From assembly GCA_037013685.1 (NCBI GenBank), contig CM072884.1:8494001-8558000 (forward strand): 64,000 nt of DNA, in the 5' to 3' direction. How positions within the stretch are numbered: position 1 is the first letter of the stretch; every line of letters starts with the position of its first letter. Shown here one piece after another: positions 52,014 through 64,000 of the stretch. Source of the DNA: Acridotheres tristis (lineage: Eukaryota; Chordata; Aves; Passeriformes; Sturnidae). The position numbers and the translations under genes are program-made. The notes under the pieces were generated by a model. The model ran no database searches. It had not been told where the DNA came from and was given only the letters and a program-made list of their open reading frames with translations.

Positions 52014-55000
52014 AGGCAGCTCTTTTTAAGGGATCGGTCCAAGCTAGGTAAAATTTTGTGCATCTGTTATTTCCAGTGATTTATATTTTTTGAAGCTCTG
52101 TTGACAGCCCTTCTGGAATTTGGTAACTTCTCCCTCTATGAAAGTGAACAGATTGTTCCTGATGATGTGTGGTGTTGGCTCTAAGTTCAGCACTGAGTTG
52201 TGGCTGAGACCTAAAGCATAGCAAAGTATGTTTAGAGTAATGATCCTTTTATTCTTGACTTTTAGCTATTTGAGGTTCTGTCTTTCTATTTAAATACTTT
52301 GGAGAGATAATAATTACATCCCTTGGAGGGTATTAGTTTGGCTAAGATGATTTGTTGAGATATATGGCTTAGTGTGCCTAATGCCTGATGATTATTTGCA
52401 TCTAATTGCTCCCACTGTAGATGTATTGGAGATTCTTCTGGTTGACGAGTTGAAACTGAATCTGAAATATATGTGCATGGTGGGAATGAAAAATCACAGG
52501 TAGGCTCTTCTGTAAGCCTAGCAGAGTATCAAACTTTGGAACACATGGCATTGCTTTTTTTAATTACAAGGGAAACAACTGAATGGAACATTAAGGTACG
52601 TCAGTGTTCATATAGATTCAATTGCTTGAAGTAATAAATATTTTCACTTTTCCTGTAACATGCCTTTGATCTTCTAAATTAAATGTATACTAGCATTTTG
52701 ATTTAAATTGTTTAATTAAACATACAGGTGGGCATTGTGTTAAGTTTTGTGTATATCTTACTTGAGATAAAAATTCTGCAGAAATTTAGTCAGGCATCTT
52801 GTTCAAAACTCTGTTAATTTAATACACTGAGAAATTCTACCTTAAAAAATAAAATACAAAATACATTTTCAATTACTGCATGCAATAAAGATCTTTTATG
52901 GGTCTGTGCATTTTATTTTTGTATCTTAGATTTACTAGATCATCTATAAAAGAAGTAATATGACCACTATAAAAAGTTATGGCAGGCTTTGCAGCTTTAT
53001 TTTTAAGGCACTGATTGGGAAATGGTACAGATTTCACCTTCTTCAGGAACTTTGAGAATGGAAACAAGAGAGCCTTTAGGAATAGTGCTACACTAGGGCT
53101 CATTGGAGGTAGAAAAGCACTCTTTATGAAAGAGGATTTTATTCAAAATATGTTGGAAAGTACTGTCTGAAAGCCCTCCCCCTTTTTATGGATTGAAATA
53201 AAGTTAATGCTGGCAGATGCTGTGCTTTGTTACAGTGGGGAGAAGCAGCTTTATGGTGATGGGAAGGTAATTGTTTCTTTGTGACAGCCATGAAATGTGA
53301 GGTAGGATGGTTTCTTTTGGTAATGTAGTAAATTTTTTTTTCTAAATATTGTTTAGAATGCAATTTCAGTGGTGGTTGTTAGGATGGCCAAATTACACAA
53401 ATGCTTTTGGAGCATGCTTTGCCGTTTTGTTTAGAACAATAGTAGACATGATAATTTGGATCTAATTCATAATAAAAGGTTCCTGGGTAGAGAACTACTG
53501 TTTCTCGTGCAGCTTTGTTCTGGGGAAAGGATTAGTGGTGGTGTGAAATAAGACTTGTTAGCCAGTAAAAGTCTCTGTGGGACGCACTGTGTATGTCCTG
53601 GGGAAAGTTGGCTTTATGGTGTGACTGTGGGCACCTGAACTGCTTCATTAGTGCAGCAGAGGCAAAATCCCTGCAGCTCTGCATCCAGGGCTTGTAATGC
53701 ACGGGAAGACTTTGGAGGGAGTGCAGTGTGAATTCTCCTCTGGCTGCCATTTCAGCATAGACGTTATGGTAAATTTAAGGAGGCAGGGAATCTTGCTGCC
53801 CAAAATACCTGGATTCTGGTTCAAGGTGGAGTAGAAAAAGGCTGTACATGAGGACATAACTGATTTGTGTTTAGTCATTAGATGATACAAATACACTCTT
53901 CTGCTTGTGAGTGGAGAGAAAGTTAATTTTAAATCTAATAACTTTTCATTTATTTAATAGTATTCTGGTAAGCAGGATACAGAAATAGCCTGGGGTTTTT
54001 TTCTCTTTAGTTAAAACTGGGAAACTCTAATGTGAACAGATTTTAATTTATTTTAATGATGGGGAGAATATTTGGCTTTTATTCATGGAATCCTGTACTT
54101 AGCTTTTACCTCAGCCTTGGGCATGCTTCCAGTAAAGGAGCTGTTAGTCTCTATTATTACTACTATTTTTCATTTGTCTTTTGAAGACCTAGTTATCTTG
54201 AAAAACTTGTCTGTCCTCAAGGTTCACTTTTATTTGCTATTTTTCTTTCTTTACGCATTTTTGTTCCCCTAGCTGGAGTTTATCTCTCCATGAAGCGATC
54301 TACATTATATTAGTCCATTAAATAGACTGGTACAAAGTCCACAAAGTATATCCTGGTTTGATATGGAATATTTGCAAAAGGAAAATAAATTACTTGGGGA
54401 GGAAAGCTATGTCTACAGCAAAGTTCAGTCAAACTTCTGCACATCCATAGCCTGTATGATTAGGATAATGCTAATTACAGAGGCAGTGTTGTGTCAGATC
54501 TCTGGGCTTTTTGTTGCTGCAGGTGGGCTGTAACCATCTCTATTAGGTGGCACCTTGACAGTTTCCTGAAGCAGCAGATAACACCTGCTTGGAAGGACAA
54601 TACTTGCCTTGCTTACTTGACTTTGGCAGGCTCAATGTAATTTTTGATCACATCAGTCAGCATTTAACAAGCTAAGTAATGGAGATATTTTCTATTTCAG
54701 ATGGTTAGCACCAACATCTTGGATGCTTTGCAGTCTGTGTTTTCCAAGTGGTCAGCACTGGTCTGCTCTTTGATTTGTGCACCATTAGAACAAATTTCAG
54801 TTTAGTTTGTTTTATATTTGAAACAAGTAAATGCTCTCACTGAGGTGTTTACCGAGGCTGGTTGTGCATTGTCTCTTTCTACAGACAGCTAGAAGAGATG
54901 ATTGATTTGACTTGGTGTGATGTGGCCTTGCATGTTTGAACATTGTGGAATAATCTGTTTTCTAGTGTGCATGAAGGTCTTTCGCAGCAAGGTTCGTTTA

Positions 55001-57268
55001 TTATGAATAGTAGTTGAAAATAAACCTAGAAATACTTTTAATAATGTGTTTAAAGATCTATCTTTAGTGGCCACAGAATCACTGTGCTTGCAAGGTTTCT
55101 TTTGAGAATTCATTGTCCAGGCCCCCCCCCTCCACCCAAAGACTGTCAGCTTTTAATCATATGGAAAGAGTTCAAGATAATGTCAGTGCCAAACTATGCC
55201 TGAGTTTATAAGGGAAAGTAATAGATTTCAGGTTGTCATAAATCTGATGCAGTAAAAGTGATTCTCTTAGCTGTTCCTCATAACTTCACCACTTTCTTTC
55301 TTGGGGGGAATCAAGAGATGCACCAATGAAAGTCAGTATTGATCCACCAGGTCTTTTTAGAGATGTACTATTTCTGACTTTTCTCAGTGGATGTTTTTTT
55401 TTTTTTTCCCCCCCGCACAGCTGTGTGTGAGAAAATTAAAATTCTGGTAAATGCAGTGTGAGAGTGCCTTACCTTTTCTGCTAATCAAATGAGATTCTTT
55501 AAAAATATATTAATTTTTGGTTTAAAATTTATAATGATTATTTTAAAGAAAAGAAATTGACAGAGATATAAACCACTTACAAGTATATTTTTGTTCAGCT
55601 GATGTTATATGCTGAGCAACAGGAGAAAATACTTAATTTTCTGTATGAAGTTTTGCATAAATGTGGTACATAACCTTTTCCAGAATTTCAGAAGTCTCAT
55701 ATTACAAAGAAAAAAATCACCACCTCTATTCTTGTTATAATGTCTTTGGTTGGTTTATTTATGTTTACTTAATTGTGCTTATATTATGAAATGTGACAGA
55801 ATTGTTAATTCTCTTCTTATCTGCAAGAAAATTCTTAGATATGAAAATATAAATTGATAGCTTTCTTCTAATGCATTTTTGGTTTTGTTTTGATTTTTCC
55901 TGCTAGAAGAGTATTAATTAATATATCAAAAAATCCCCCCCTCCACTTCAGTTTATAGGTATAGATACTGAGCAAGTCAAGAAGGCATTAAGAAAATTTG
56001 CTTGGTTTTCACCCTTTTCTTCCTGACCATAGAATGAAATCCAGCATTCCCAGGATTAAAATAGAGCTTACAGCCTAGACTAGGAGTGAAATATTGAGAG
56101 GGGGAGGGTAGGGAGAGTTGAACAAGCTGCAGGGAATGTTGAGGATGTACTTTCAAGGTGCTGTTGTAGACACTTTCTTGGGCAGAGGTGGCGAGTTCCA
56201 GCCTTTGGACATTGAACCTGTGTGGCAACTTCAGCAATTCTTAGTGCACATGGACACTGTCATGAAGGAAAAGAAGACAGAGGAGATGTTAATGGGAATG
56301 ATTCTGTCTCCCTCTAAAATAAATACCTTGACTATAGTTTGGAAAGGTTTATTTTATCATCAGTTTTATGTGAGAGAGCTCAGCCTGGATGTCTGTGTAT
56401 TTTGTTGTGCCTGCAGAGAAAACCTGCCAGTGAAGGGACTGGGTGTAGCCGCTCTGTCTTGCTGTATCTCAGAACATATAAACTCAAACCTCGTGTAATC
56501 TATCTAATAGCTTCAAAATGTAATGGGTAATTAAATACCTGAGAGTTTATATAGGCTGAAAAAAGCAGATGTAGACTATTCCTTTTCAGATGCCTGCTCT
56601 TTCTTTCTAAGTCTCCTCAAAGAATAAGAAAGCAAAAAGAGATTTCTTACATGTAGCCAGCACAAGCTATTTTGAGTGCACGAGCAATTCCAGTACTGTG
56701 GTGTTCACTTCTCTGGATTGCAGCTGCTGAAGTATTAAGGCTGCATTATCCCCATCCTGCAATTGCTCTTGTTGCTGTGTGGCTCAGACAGGGGGGAGTG
56801 GAGGAGAACCTTATCCCTTCCCTCTGTATGAACCTTATCCCTTCCCTCTGTATGTGCAGCCCCACCGAGGTGGGGAGCTGGCTGATGTGACATGAGCAGC
56901 TTTTTTGTCAAATTAGGTCAGATGTGCTCTTATGGCTACGGCTTGGCCAAATTAAGAGGTTTTTGGTCCCAGCTCTGTGCCTCTATCCCTCCCTACCATT
57001 ATTATATCCTTGCTTGGAGGCAGTCTGACTGCATGTGCAGCTGCTGTCAAGGCACCCTGTTCTGAGAAAATTTGAGCTGAATTATGCTATGTAAACTGTG
57101 CAGAATTGGTTTTGACACAACATAAGAAAAAAATGTATGTGCTAGCTGATACCTAGCCTATATTTAGGCTAACTTTTTAACAGGTATTTTTCAGGGAGGA
57201 GAGCTCCTGGTAAAGGAATATGAATAAGCAGGTGGAAGTGGGAATCTCATCTTGCTGTCAAGATCTTG
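52014..57268 (+). other. Intronic sequence, nothing coding recognised
   Basis: AT-rich unique-looking sequence with short C runs (55122-55131, 55408-55414). The 126-codon frame at 56118-56498 has no family features. Confidence 0.5.
56807..56854 (+). repeat. Perfect 24-bp tandem duplication
   Basis: The 24-bp unit beginning AACCTTATCC at 56807-56830 is repeated without change at 56831-56854. This looks like a recent duplication by replication slippage. Confidence 0.95.
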
Positions 57269-57366
57269 CATAGAATCATAAGATAACCTGAGCTGAAAGG
57301 GACCCACAAGGATCATGAAGTCCAGCTCCTGGCCTTGCACAGGACTCCCCAAGAATCATACCATGT
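57269..57366 (-). mobile_element. CR1 LINE 3' terminal fragment
   Basis: On the plus strand catagaatcataag, gagctgaaagggaccca, aaggatcatgaagtccagct, cctggccttgcacaggact and aagaatcataccatgt follow the antisense of a CR1 3' end. The similarity stops at CCATGT (57361-57366) and may resume at GCCTGAGG (57433). Confidence 0.85.
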
Positions 57367-59690
57367 ACTCTATTGTATTTAATAACTTGTGTTGTACTCA
57401 GTTTTAGAAAAAAAACACAACAAAAAACATGTGCCTGAGGCAACAAGGACGCATTTATATTCTGTCACTTCTCTTAGATTAATCTCTTTCCATGTAAAAT
57501 TTATAAATTGGCCTCCTGTATATCTTTATCGGATTTCAATTCCAGGCTAGCAAACATTTTATTATTATGCTTTCTCCAAGTCAGAAGAACTATTTAATAT
57601 CCAGCATTTCTCCATGACTGGAACTAGGTCATTGGCCCCTCAGTCTTCTTTGGGAGGAGACTGGATGAAATTCTGACTTCTGGAGGGGTGACTTTTATGG
57701 GGATTTGATTGATTTTTGAGGGTTTATTTTGCAGTACTTCTTCACATTTTGCACTTCTTCAGCATTCTTCCATAAATAAGGATACTAGATTTGCAAGCAG
57801 TATTCTTCCTTAATTACTGGTGTAGTATAGGGGTTGGATTCCAGGCATTTCTCACAGAAAAATACTGATACAAGCAGGGAGGATTGTGGCATATTGCTGC
57901 CAGACTATAAGTATGTATTTGGCAAAAAGTATGAAAAAATAGCATTCCTTCAGATTCTGTCATATTTTTGGTGACCTCTCTCTATACAGTATTTATGCCT
58001 ATGAGTGCATTTCCTTGTTTGACTTCAGCCTAATGATCATCTGAACTTGTAGAATTCCACCTGCTGATATTCTTTATTTTCACCTGTTATATTTCCCTTA
58101 AGTAATAACATTTCATAGGGACTAATGTTTTTTGGCTGGATTATACAACTGTTTGGTTACTTGAAACAAAAGTCTAATCAAGCTGAAGGAATCAAATTTT
58201 CACTGCTTGAAAGATTTTTTCTTTTCAAGTTCCTAAACTAAAAAGAATTTGTCAATTCATAGAACTGTGTGGAAAGAGTTTGTTTGGACCAGCTGTAGAA
58301 AAAGGTACTTAGTGTAGTAGCTCTCTGAATAAATCTGTGTTTACAATATTTACTGTTTAGTATAATGTTATTGTGCCCCACTGCAGGGGTTTAGGTCATT
58401 TAATAGGACTATTCTATAGGGAATAAACACTTTATGCATGAAACCTGTGAAACAATATGGATTTTTAATGGTCAACTTAGTTGTTCTGGACATAGAATAT
58501 AAATGATGTGTGTAAAGTTCAGATATGAATACTCTCTTGGTAGATTTACAAGTTTGTTTTTTTTTAAATTGAAGGGTTGTATACTTCCCTTACGAGACAG
58601 GGGAACAAATTTAAGAAGGTAAATTCATTTATATTTAAAGACACACATCTTCAGAGCTTTAGAGCCTTCATTAAAGACAACATATTTGCTTTGTAGATCA
58701 GCCTTGCCTTGCTTCAGCTGAGGGTAAAATAAATTTTTACCAGCTTCAGTGAAGTGGGAGCTAATTAAATGAATATATATCTTTAGACAATTTGCTGATA
58801 AATTGCGCATCTCTTGCATCATGCTTAAAAATTAAAAGTTTCCTTGGTCTAATTTATGAAAGTTGTATATTTTTTAGCCTAAGAATTTCTAATAAGTTAT
58901 ACACCACTGTTGAAAATCACGTTGTTCTGTAGGTTTTTGGATTTTTGGCTGAGAATTTTATATTTTTGTTTGTGTTTGCTCAGCAGCTTAATGCCAGGTA
59001 AAGTGGTGACATGGAAGGAGTTAAAATATTTATTATGAATTAACATAACATGTGGTGAAATTTTCATTTGAAAAACTGAGAGCTTTGAAAATGCTGAAAA
59101 GACTAGTGGTGAACTTTTGATGTGTGTTGTTTTTTTAGCAAAAACCACGGAGATGGATATGGTGTTAAGTTTTTTTTCAACTATCACGAATCTCTCGCCT
59201 GATGGAACAGAGCGAGTTGAAGGAGTGAGTGACCAGAGGAAATCTATGAGCCTTTGCTTTCAGTGTGAATCTTTCATGTCTTTGAGTCTTTAAATTTTCT
59301 AAAACTAAAAGCAGCATAAGTGAATACTTGATTCTGGGTCAAAACCGCAGTGCATTGTCTCAGAGTCCTACAATAACTAGCAGCCTAGACCATGATGCAA
59401 GAGCTTTATACAAAGTAATTATTTCAACATTTTTTACAAAAAATTATTCAAACAAGCATCTGAACAGCTGCTAGGGTGAAATATTCACAGGGATTGAGCA
59501 AGACTGGAGAGCTCTGCAAATCTCTGAAGCTTCAGAATTTGAGGTCCTTCATCCCACTGCTCCTTGATGTATTCCTGCCTCCTAGTCAGACACTCTTGCT
59601 ATTCTCTGCAAATGATGCAGCTTTTAGCCACTGACATCTGGCTGATGGACAGCAGCCAGCTGTATTCCATGCCAGCAATTCTGAAGTGAA

Positions 59691-59912
59691 TTTTTTCTTG
59701 GATTTTTTTGTTTGGTTGGTTGGTGGGTTTTTGGTGTGTTTTTTGTTTGTTTGAGGTTTTCTTTTGGTGTGGCTTCAACACATAGAATGGCTGAAAGGGA
59801 ATAAAAAGAAGAGCCAGAATACTCTACTAAAGTTTACTGCTCCTGTGGGATCTGAGGATTTTGTTTTTAGGGTTTTGTTGTTTTTTTGGTTTGTTTTTTT
59901 TTTTTTTTTTTT
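59691..59912 (+). repeat. T/G-rich tract and 19-bp poly(T)
   Basis: T/G-rich words at 59691-59766 and again at 59861-59912, the latter ending in 19 T (59894-59912) directly before GCAG. The intervening sequence is ordinary. Confidence 0.8.
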
Positions 59913-60469
59913 GCAGAGCTGTGATTGTGAAGGTGGCAGTGTTACACTGTAGATGATAATTTTTGTTCTTTTTTTTTTTTTACATCTTTATAAACTCAGA
60001 TTGTGTCATAAAGGTATTTATTCAGAGCCACATTTCAAACATAAGAACACCCAGTTCACTTGAGAAGAATCAAGTGTCCAAACCAACAGAAAGTTGTTGC
60101 TGAGATTCTAGTTATTTGCTCTTAAAGTGCTATTTATGTGTTTCTGTCAAAAATGCCATTGTAAAACTTAGTGGAACAGGTGTAATTTTTTTGTAATTGT
60201 ACGGATTGTGGGAAGATTGTTTCTTTTTGGTCTTTGTTTCTTTTCTTGTTTCGAAATCTGCAGCAGCATTTATGATTCTGTAACACCGCTGTTTCATGTT
60301 TTGCTTAAAAGGTAAGCAGGGCATCTCACAGTATATAAAACAAAGCTCTTTTAAGGATGTGGCTTAAAACAATTCTTCTACAAAGTACTTTTAAAATGTT
60401 AATATTTTTTAAAATTATTTTCTTCTCTTTGTGTGTACATGTGTGTTTGCTTTCTGCTGTTTGCCTCAA

Positions 60470-60910
60470 GTGGTGGTGCGAACGCAGCACACTGTACATG
60501 AAGGCTTTGGGGAGCTAAAGTGTGAAGTTCAGCCTCCAGCTAAACATCACCACTGAGCTAATCTACAGTTTAGACTGATCCATCACGAATATTTACAAGG
60601 AGGGAGAGTGCAGTTCAAAATTAAACAGCATATGGGTGCAGTTATCCCTGTTCAAATGGCCAGCGTGCCTTGTATTGTGTGTGGAAGATAACGGGGACAG
60701 GTGGTAATCTGTCTTCTGTGAGCAGAGACAGCTGGTATTTTCCTTGGGCGTCAGGGCTGCCTTTCTGTGTGCTCTCACCTACCAGCTGATATCCTGCTTG
60801 TTACAACAATACCAAGTGTGTATTAACCCTTTGATCTCCTTCTGTTTGATTTCCGAACGGGCGGAGTGTCAGACTACCTGCGCATAATCCTGGCGATTTG
60901 ATATTTCTAG
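60470..60910. promoter_or_regulatory. Candidate regulatory patch with clustered CpGs
   Basis: The stretch has mixed composition and no repeat signature. It includes CTTTGATCTC (TCF/LEF-like), ACAGGTGG (E-box-like) and five CpGs within 60853-60896, unusual for this CpG-poor intron. Function is inferred only. Confidence 0.3.
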
Positions 60911-62117
60911 TAATAGAGCTGTGTTCATCTTGGCTTTCTGACCTCTTTACATGCATTGCTGTGATATTTATCTGCAGATAGTAGATAAAAATCTGAAGTT
61001 TATATAGGGTTTTTTTGTTGCAAATATCTGATAAGCTTCTACACTGAATGAAGGTTTGAGAATCAACCCTCCTTCATTTAGTTCAGGAGAATCTGGAAGG
61101 TCATATGGAAAAGAGATAAAATTTTGTAACATCACTTGTATTTACTTCCAGCCATATTGCTTAACATTCAGCTATGTGTAACTTCTTTCTGAGCACACTA
61201 GTTTTGTTCCCAATATGAGTATGATGCTTGATTTTTTTTTTTTTTTTTCCTCTTTCCCCATTTAGCAACTGTCTAGGCTCTAGAGGTAACCAGGTATTGA
61301 TGCTCCATGAAAATAATTTCATGTCTTTATCTGAATGGACCACTAGTGGTAGTGCTTGTCTTAGAAACCAGCTTTATCTTGGACTTTTTTTTTTTTTGAT
61401 TGCTAGTAAAAGTGAATGTAATGAACCTGGAGGAAAGAAACCTCCCCAGATGTGAAGCAACAGCAGAAGAGGAGCATGAGCTTTGTGCAGTTGTATTCTA
61501 CTAGAGTGCTATTGAGGCTTGAATTTCCAATGAAGATGAGACAGACAAAACCAGAAATTATGCAGAAATTCTGATGCATTAACTTTAGAACTAGAAACCT
61601 TCATATCAGTCAAGAAAGTGGCCTCCACTTTGAAGTCTTTCTGAGCTGCCACAGGTAGTACCTTACAGAAGAGTAGGAAAAGGTATTTTGATGGTTTTAC
61701 TGGAGTGAAACGATTACCTAGAGAGCCTGTGATAGAGGAGATGAAATGAAATTGCTTTGCAAAGTTAAAATTTGGCAACATCTTGCCAGGTTAATTGTCA
61801 TTTGGTAAAACTTTTTCTTTTAAACTAAGGATAGAAGAAACATCAGATAAAATAACTGTTGCAGCTAACCTTCAGTGTAAAAGACCACTCTAGATATGAT
61901 TTTCTCCTGAACAATTTAAGTTAGAAAAATGTTAACATTATTTTCAAGTTAGATATGGATTTCTGATTTTTCAAGTTAACCTTTAAAAAATTTACCAAAG
62001 CCAGATTTTTATTTTTATTTATATATATCTATTACAAATCATCTTGGAATAAAAACAGTATCTATAAAAAAATATAATTTGATTTAATAACTAGAAATAC
62101 TGATGTTTGTGGATGGC

Positions 62118-62150
62118 TTTTTTTTTTTTTTAAATCATGTTACCAAAGAG

Positions 62151-62183
<33 letters not shown>
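62118..62183 (+). repeat. Two poly(T) tracts (14 and 30 bp)
   Basis: T runs at 62118-62131 and 62154-62183, separated by 22 bp. The second is the longest homopolymer in the window. Confidence 0.95.
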
Positions 62184-62186
<3 letters not shown>

Positions 62187-64000
62187 TATCAAACATTCTC
62201 AAATTAGAGTTCCAGCACTGAGTATTATCTAGGGTGGCTTGATAGTATTGCTTTTAGATTACTAGTTGTTTGAAACATTGGGTTTTTTTGCATGTACATG
62301 CCTAAGCAACACATGGCCACCCACAGAGGTGTGAACAGAACTTTAAGGTACTTCTGTTCTAATGGATTTCCCTTTAATTGGTTCCAGCTTGTTAATCCTA
62401 TGTGTCCTTGGAGAATGGCTTTTCTTTTTTCCTTGTCTGTTTACTGCTCAAGATCCACATTTAACAGGCATTCCCTAAGCAGAAAAATGTCTGTACTCTT
62501 CTGTCCATGTGTTTTTCACCCATACAGTGATGTTCAGCTACAGTGATGAAAATTTTCAAATTTCAGTTCTAAAAGTTACATGAGAAATATTTTATGTCTA
62601 GACTCCCAGGATAAACTCTGATTGATTTTAATGTCCTGTATTTTATGAGCCACTGCACTTAGATAATGTTCAGTGCTGCTTGAAAGCTGGGTTTTGGCCT
62701 TAAAAGGGAGAGTATAATGAAAGCAGTGGTTCATAGATTTAGTCTTTTATGCTTTGTTAGGTGCAAAAAGTCAAGCTTGGAATTTATCTAATGAAGCACA
62801 GCAAACTAGTAAAAATAATAGTAATACAAAAGAAATTACAATTTTAAGACCTCCAGATCAATCAGCTCTAGTGTGAGGAATTAAAATAAATTATGAATAG
62901 AAAATTTCTGAAGTTAGCTTGGTGTATTTTTTACCTCTGATTTGAAATGTGTCTGGTTTTGTTGCTGCCTTGTTTTCATTTCTCATTTAAACTAGCAGCC
63001 TTCCAAAGAAGCCTGAGCTTTGTGCTGCTGTAGCTTTCTTTTCATTATGTAAAATTCACTGCACCTCAGAACTCAAGGGCACCAAAAGTAATAATTGGAA
63101 GAACATATTGAAATCTGCAGTCTGACATGCTGGACAGATTCACTGAAAGAGAGCAAAATAAATGTGAATATTATTTTGAAGTGGTCATGAGTGAACTGAC
63201 ACTTTTAAAATGATATTTATTTATTTATTTAAAATGATTGAACAAAAATAAACATCTCTGACCCTTTCTTGTAACAGTCCTGATGATTAGGGAGATGGTC
63301 TCTGAGGATGTGATGACGTATGGCAAGAGCTTTGATCACTGAGTTACTGAATGCAAATAAAGGGCACTTTCAAATGTTGCTGTATTTGGAAAGAATCACT
63401 TCCTTTTTCTTGCAGAAGATGCATCTTTAGCATCTAAAACTAGACAGCTATGGTTTATGGATACAATGATAAAACACATCTCTAAAAGTGATCAAATTTC
63501 ATGTTCTCCCTGTGTAGCTCTTCTGCTGTGAAAGTTTTAGTGAACGTGTAGATTCATGAAAGGTCTTTGGTGTTTAAAGGAAATTATACCAAGGATTTGG
63601 CTTCCAAGTCCAGGACTGCATTTATTATAACCCTTTGGTGTGAATCTAGTTCTGAGCTGCCTTTTCCTCTTCTGCAGTAAAATGGGAAATAAGGTGGATG
63701 GGAATAAAGTTCAGTGTGGAATTCAGGCTCTTGTGGAAATCAGATCTTTAATTGTATGAGTGAAATGACTGTATGATAATACTTTTCTTCCAAATGATTT
63801 AGCTATTATTCTGTCTGGGCATGTAAGAGATATATATTCCAAAGTAAATAAAATCGGTGATTTCCCTGCAGTAAACAAAGCTATAGACTATTCCAAATAA
63901 GTTTTATACATGGACTGATCACCTACAATACCTGACAAATCATTAAGGCTTTCATGAGGCATCTGCATCAGAGAAATGAAGCCATAGTCAGTGACAAGCT

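Larger units (their letters stand above)
57433..64000 (+). other. Intronic sequence with low-complexity tracts and one CpG patch
   Basis: AT-rich to the window end, with the T/G tracts at 59.7-59.9 kb, poly(T) at 62.1 kb and the candidate patch at 60470-60910. No Ig2 exon of ROBO1 was found. Confidence 0.5.

Overview
This window looks like bird nuclear DNA, probably from a songbird. It is AT-rich, has long non-coding stretches, and carries several 3'-truncated CR1 LINE copies and small avian-type ERV LTRs. There is no bacterial, phage or organellar gene organisation. Nearly all open reading frames are short chance frames in intronic sequence or lie inside CR1 remnants.

The only protein-coding sequence I can support is one internal exon of the axon-guidance receptor gene ROBO1, on the + strand at 38744-39070. 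It encodes the first immunoglobulin (Ig1) domain, which family knowledge assigns to Slit binding. It has a CAG acceptor, a GTAAGT donor and phase 1 at both ends. I found no other ROBO1 exon. The window is therefore read as the 3' part of a long upstream intron (at least 38.7 kb here), the exon, and the 5' part of the next intron (at least 24.9 kb here). The exon is dense in CpG inside AT-rich surroundings.

Layout: 1-9.2 kb is intronic, with a GT microsatellite and T-rich tracts. A CR1 3' end lies at 9.6 kb and another at 13.3 kb. A longer CR1 at 18.5-19.2 kb is split by a T-rich expansion. An antisense CR1 reverse-transcriptase remnant spans 22.6-23.9 kb. Possible LTR-like sequence followed by a CR1 3' end occupies 27.9-28.9 kb. 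A solo ERV LTR with a matching 6-bp target-site duplication lies at 38.15-38.61 kb, antisense, 137 bp upstream of the exon. CR1 3' ends also lie at 48.7 and 57.3 kb, and a second LTR, in sense orientation, at 51.65-52.01 kb. The rest is AT-rich intron with homopolymers, T/G-rich and A/C-rich low-complexity tracts, and a few patches that look like candidate conserved regulatory elements.

I see no undescribed multi-gene system. The most useful leads are the intact LTR beside the ROBO1 Ig1 exon, the exon-confined CpG island, the CR1 expansion that created a splice-acceptor-like sequence, and the homeodomain-motif-rich and CpG-containing intronic patches.
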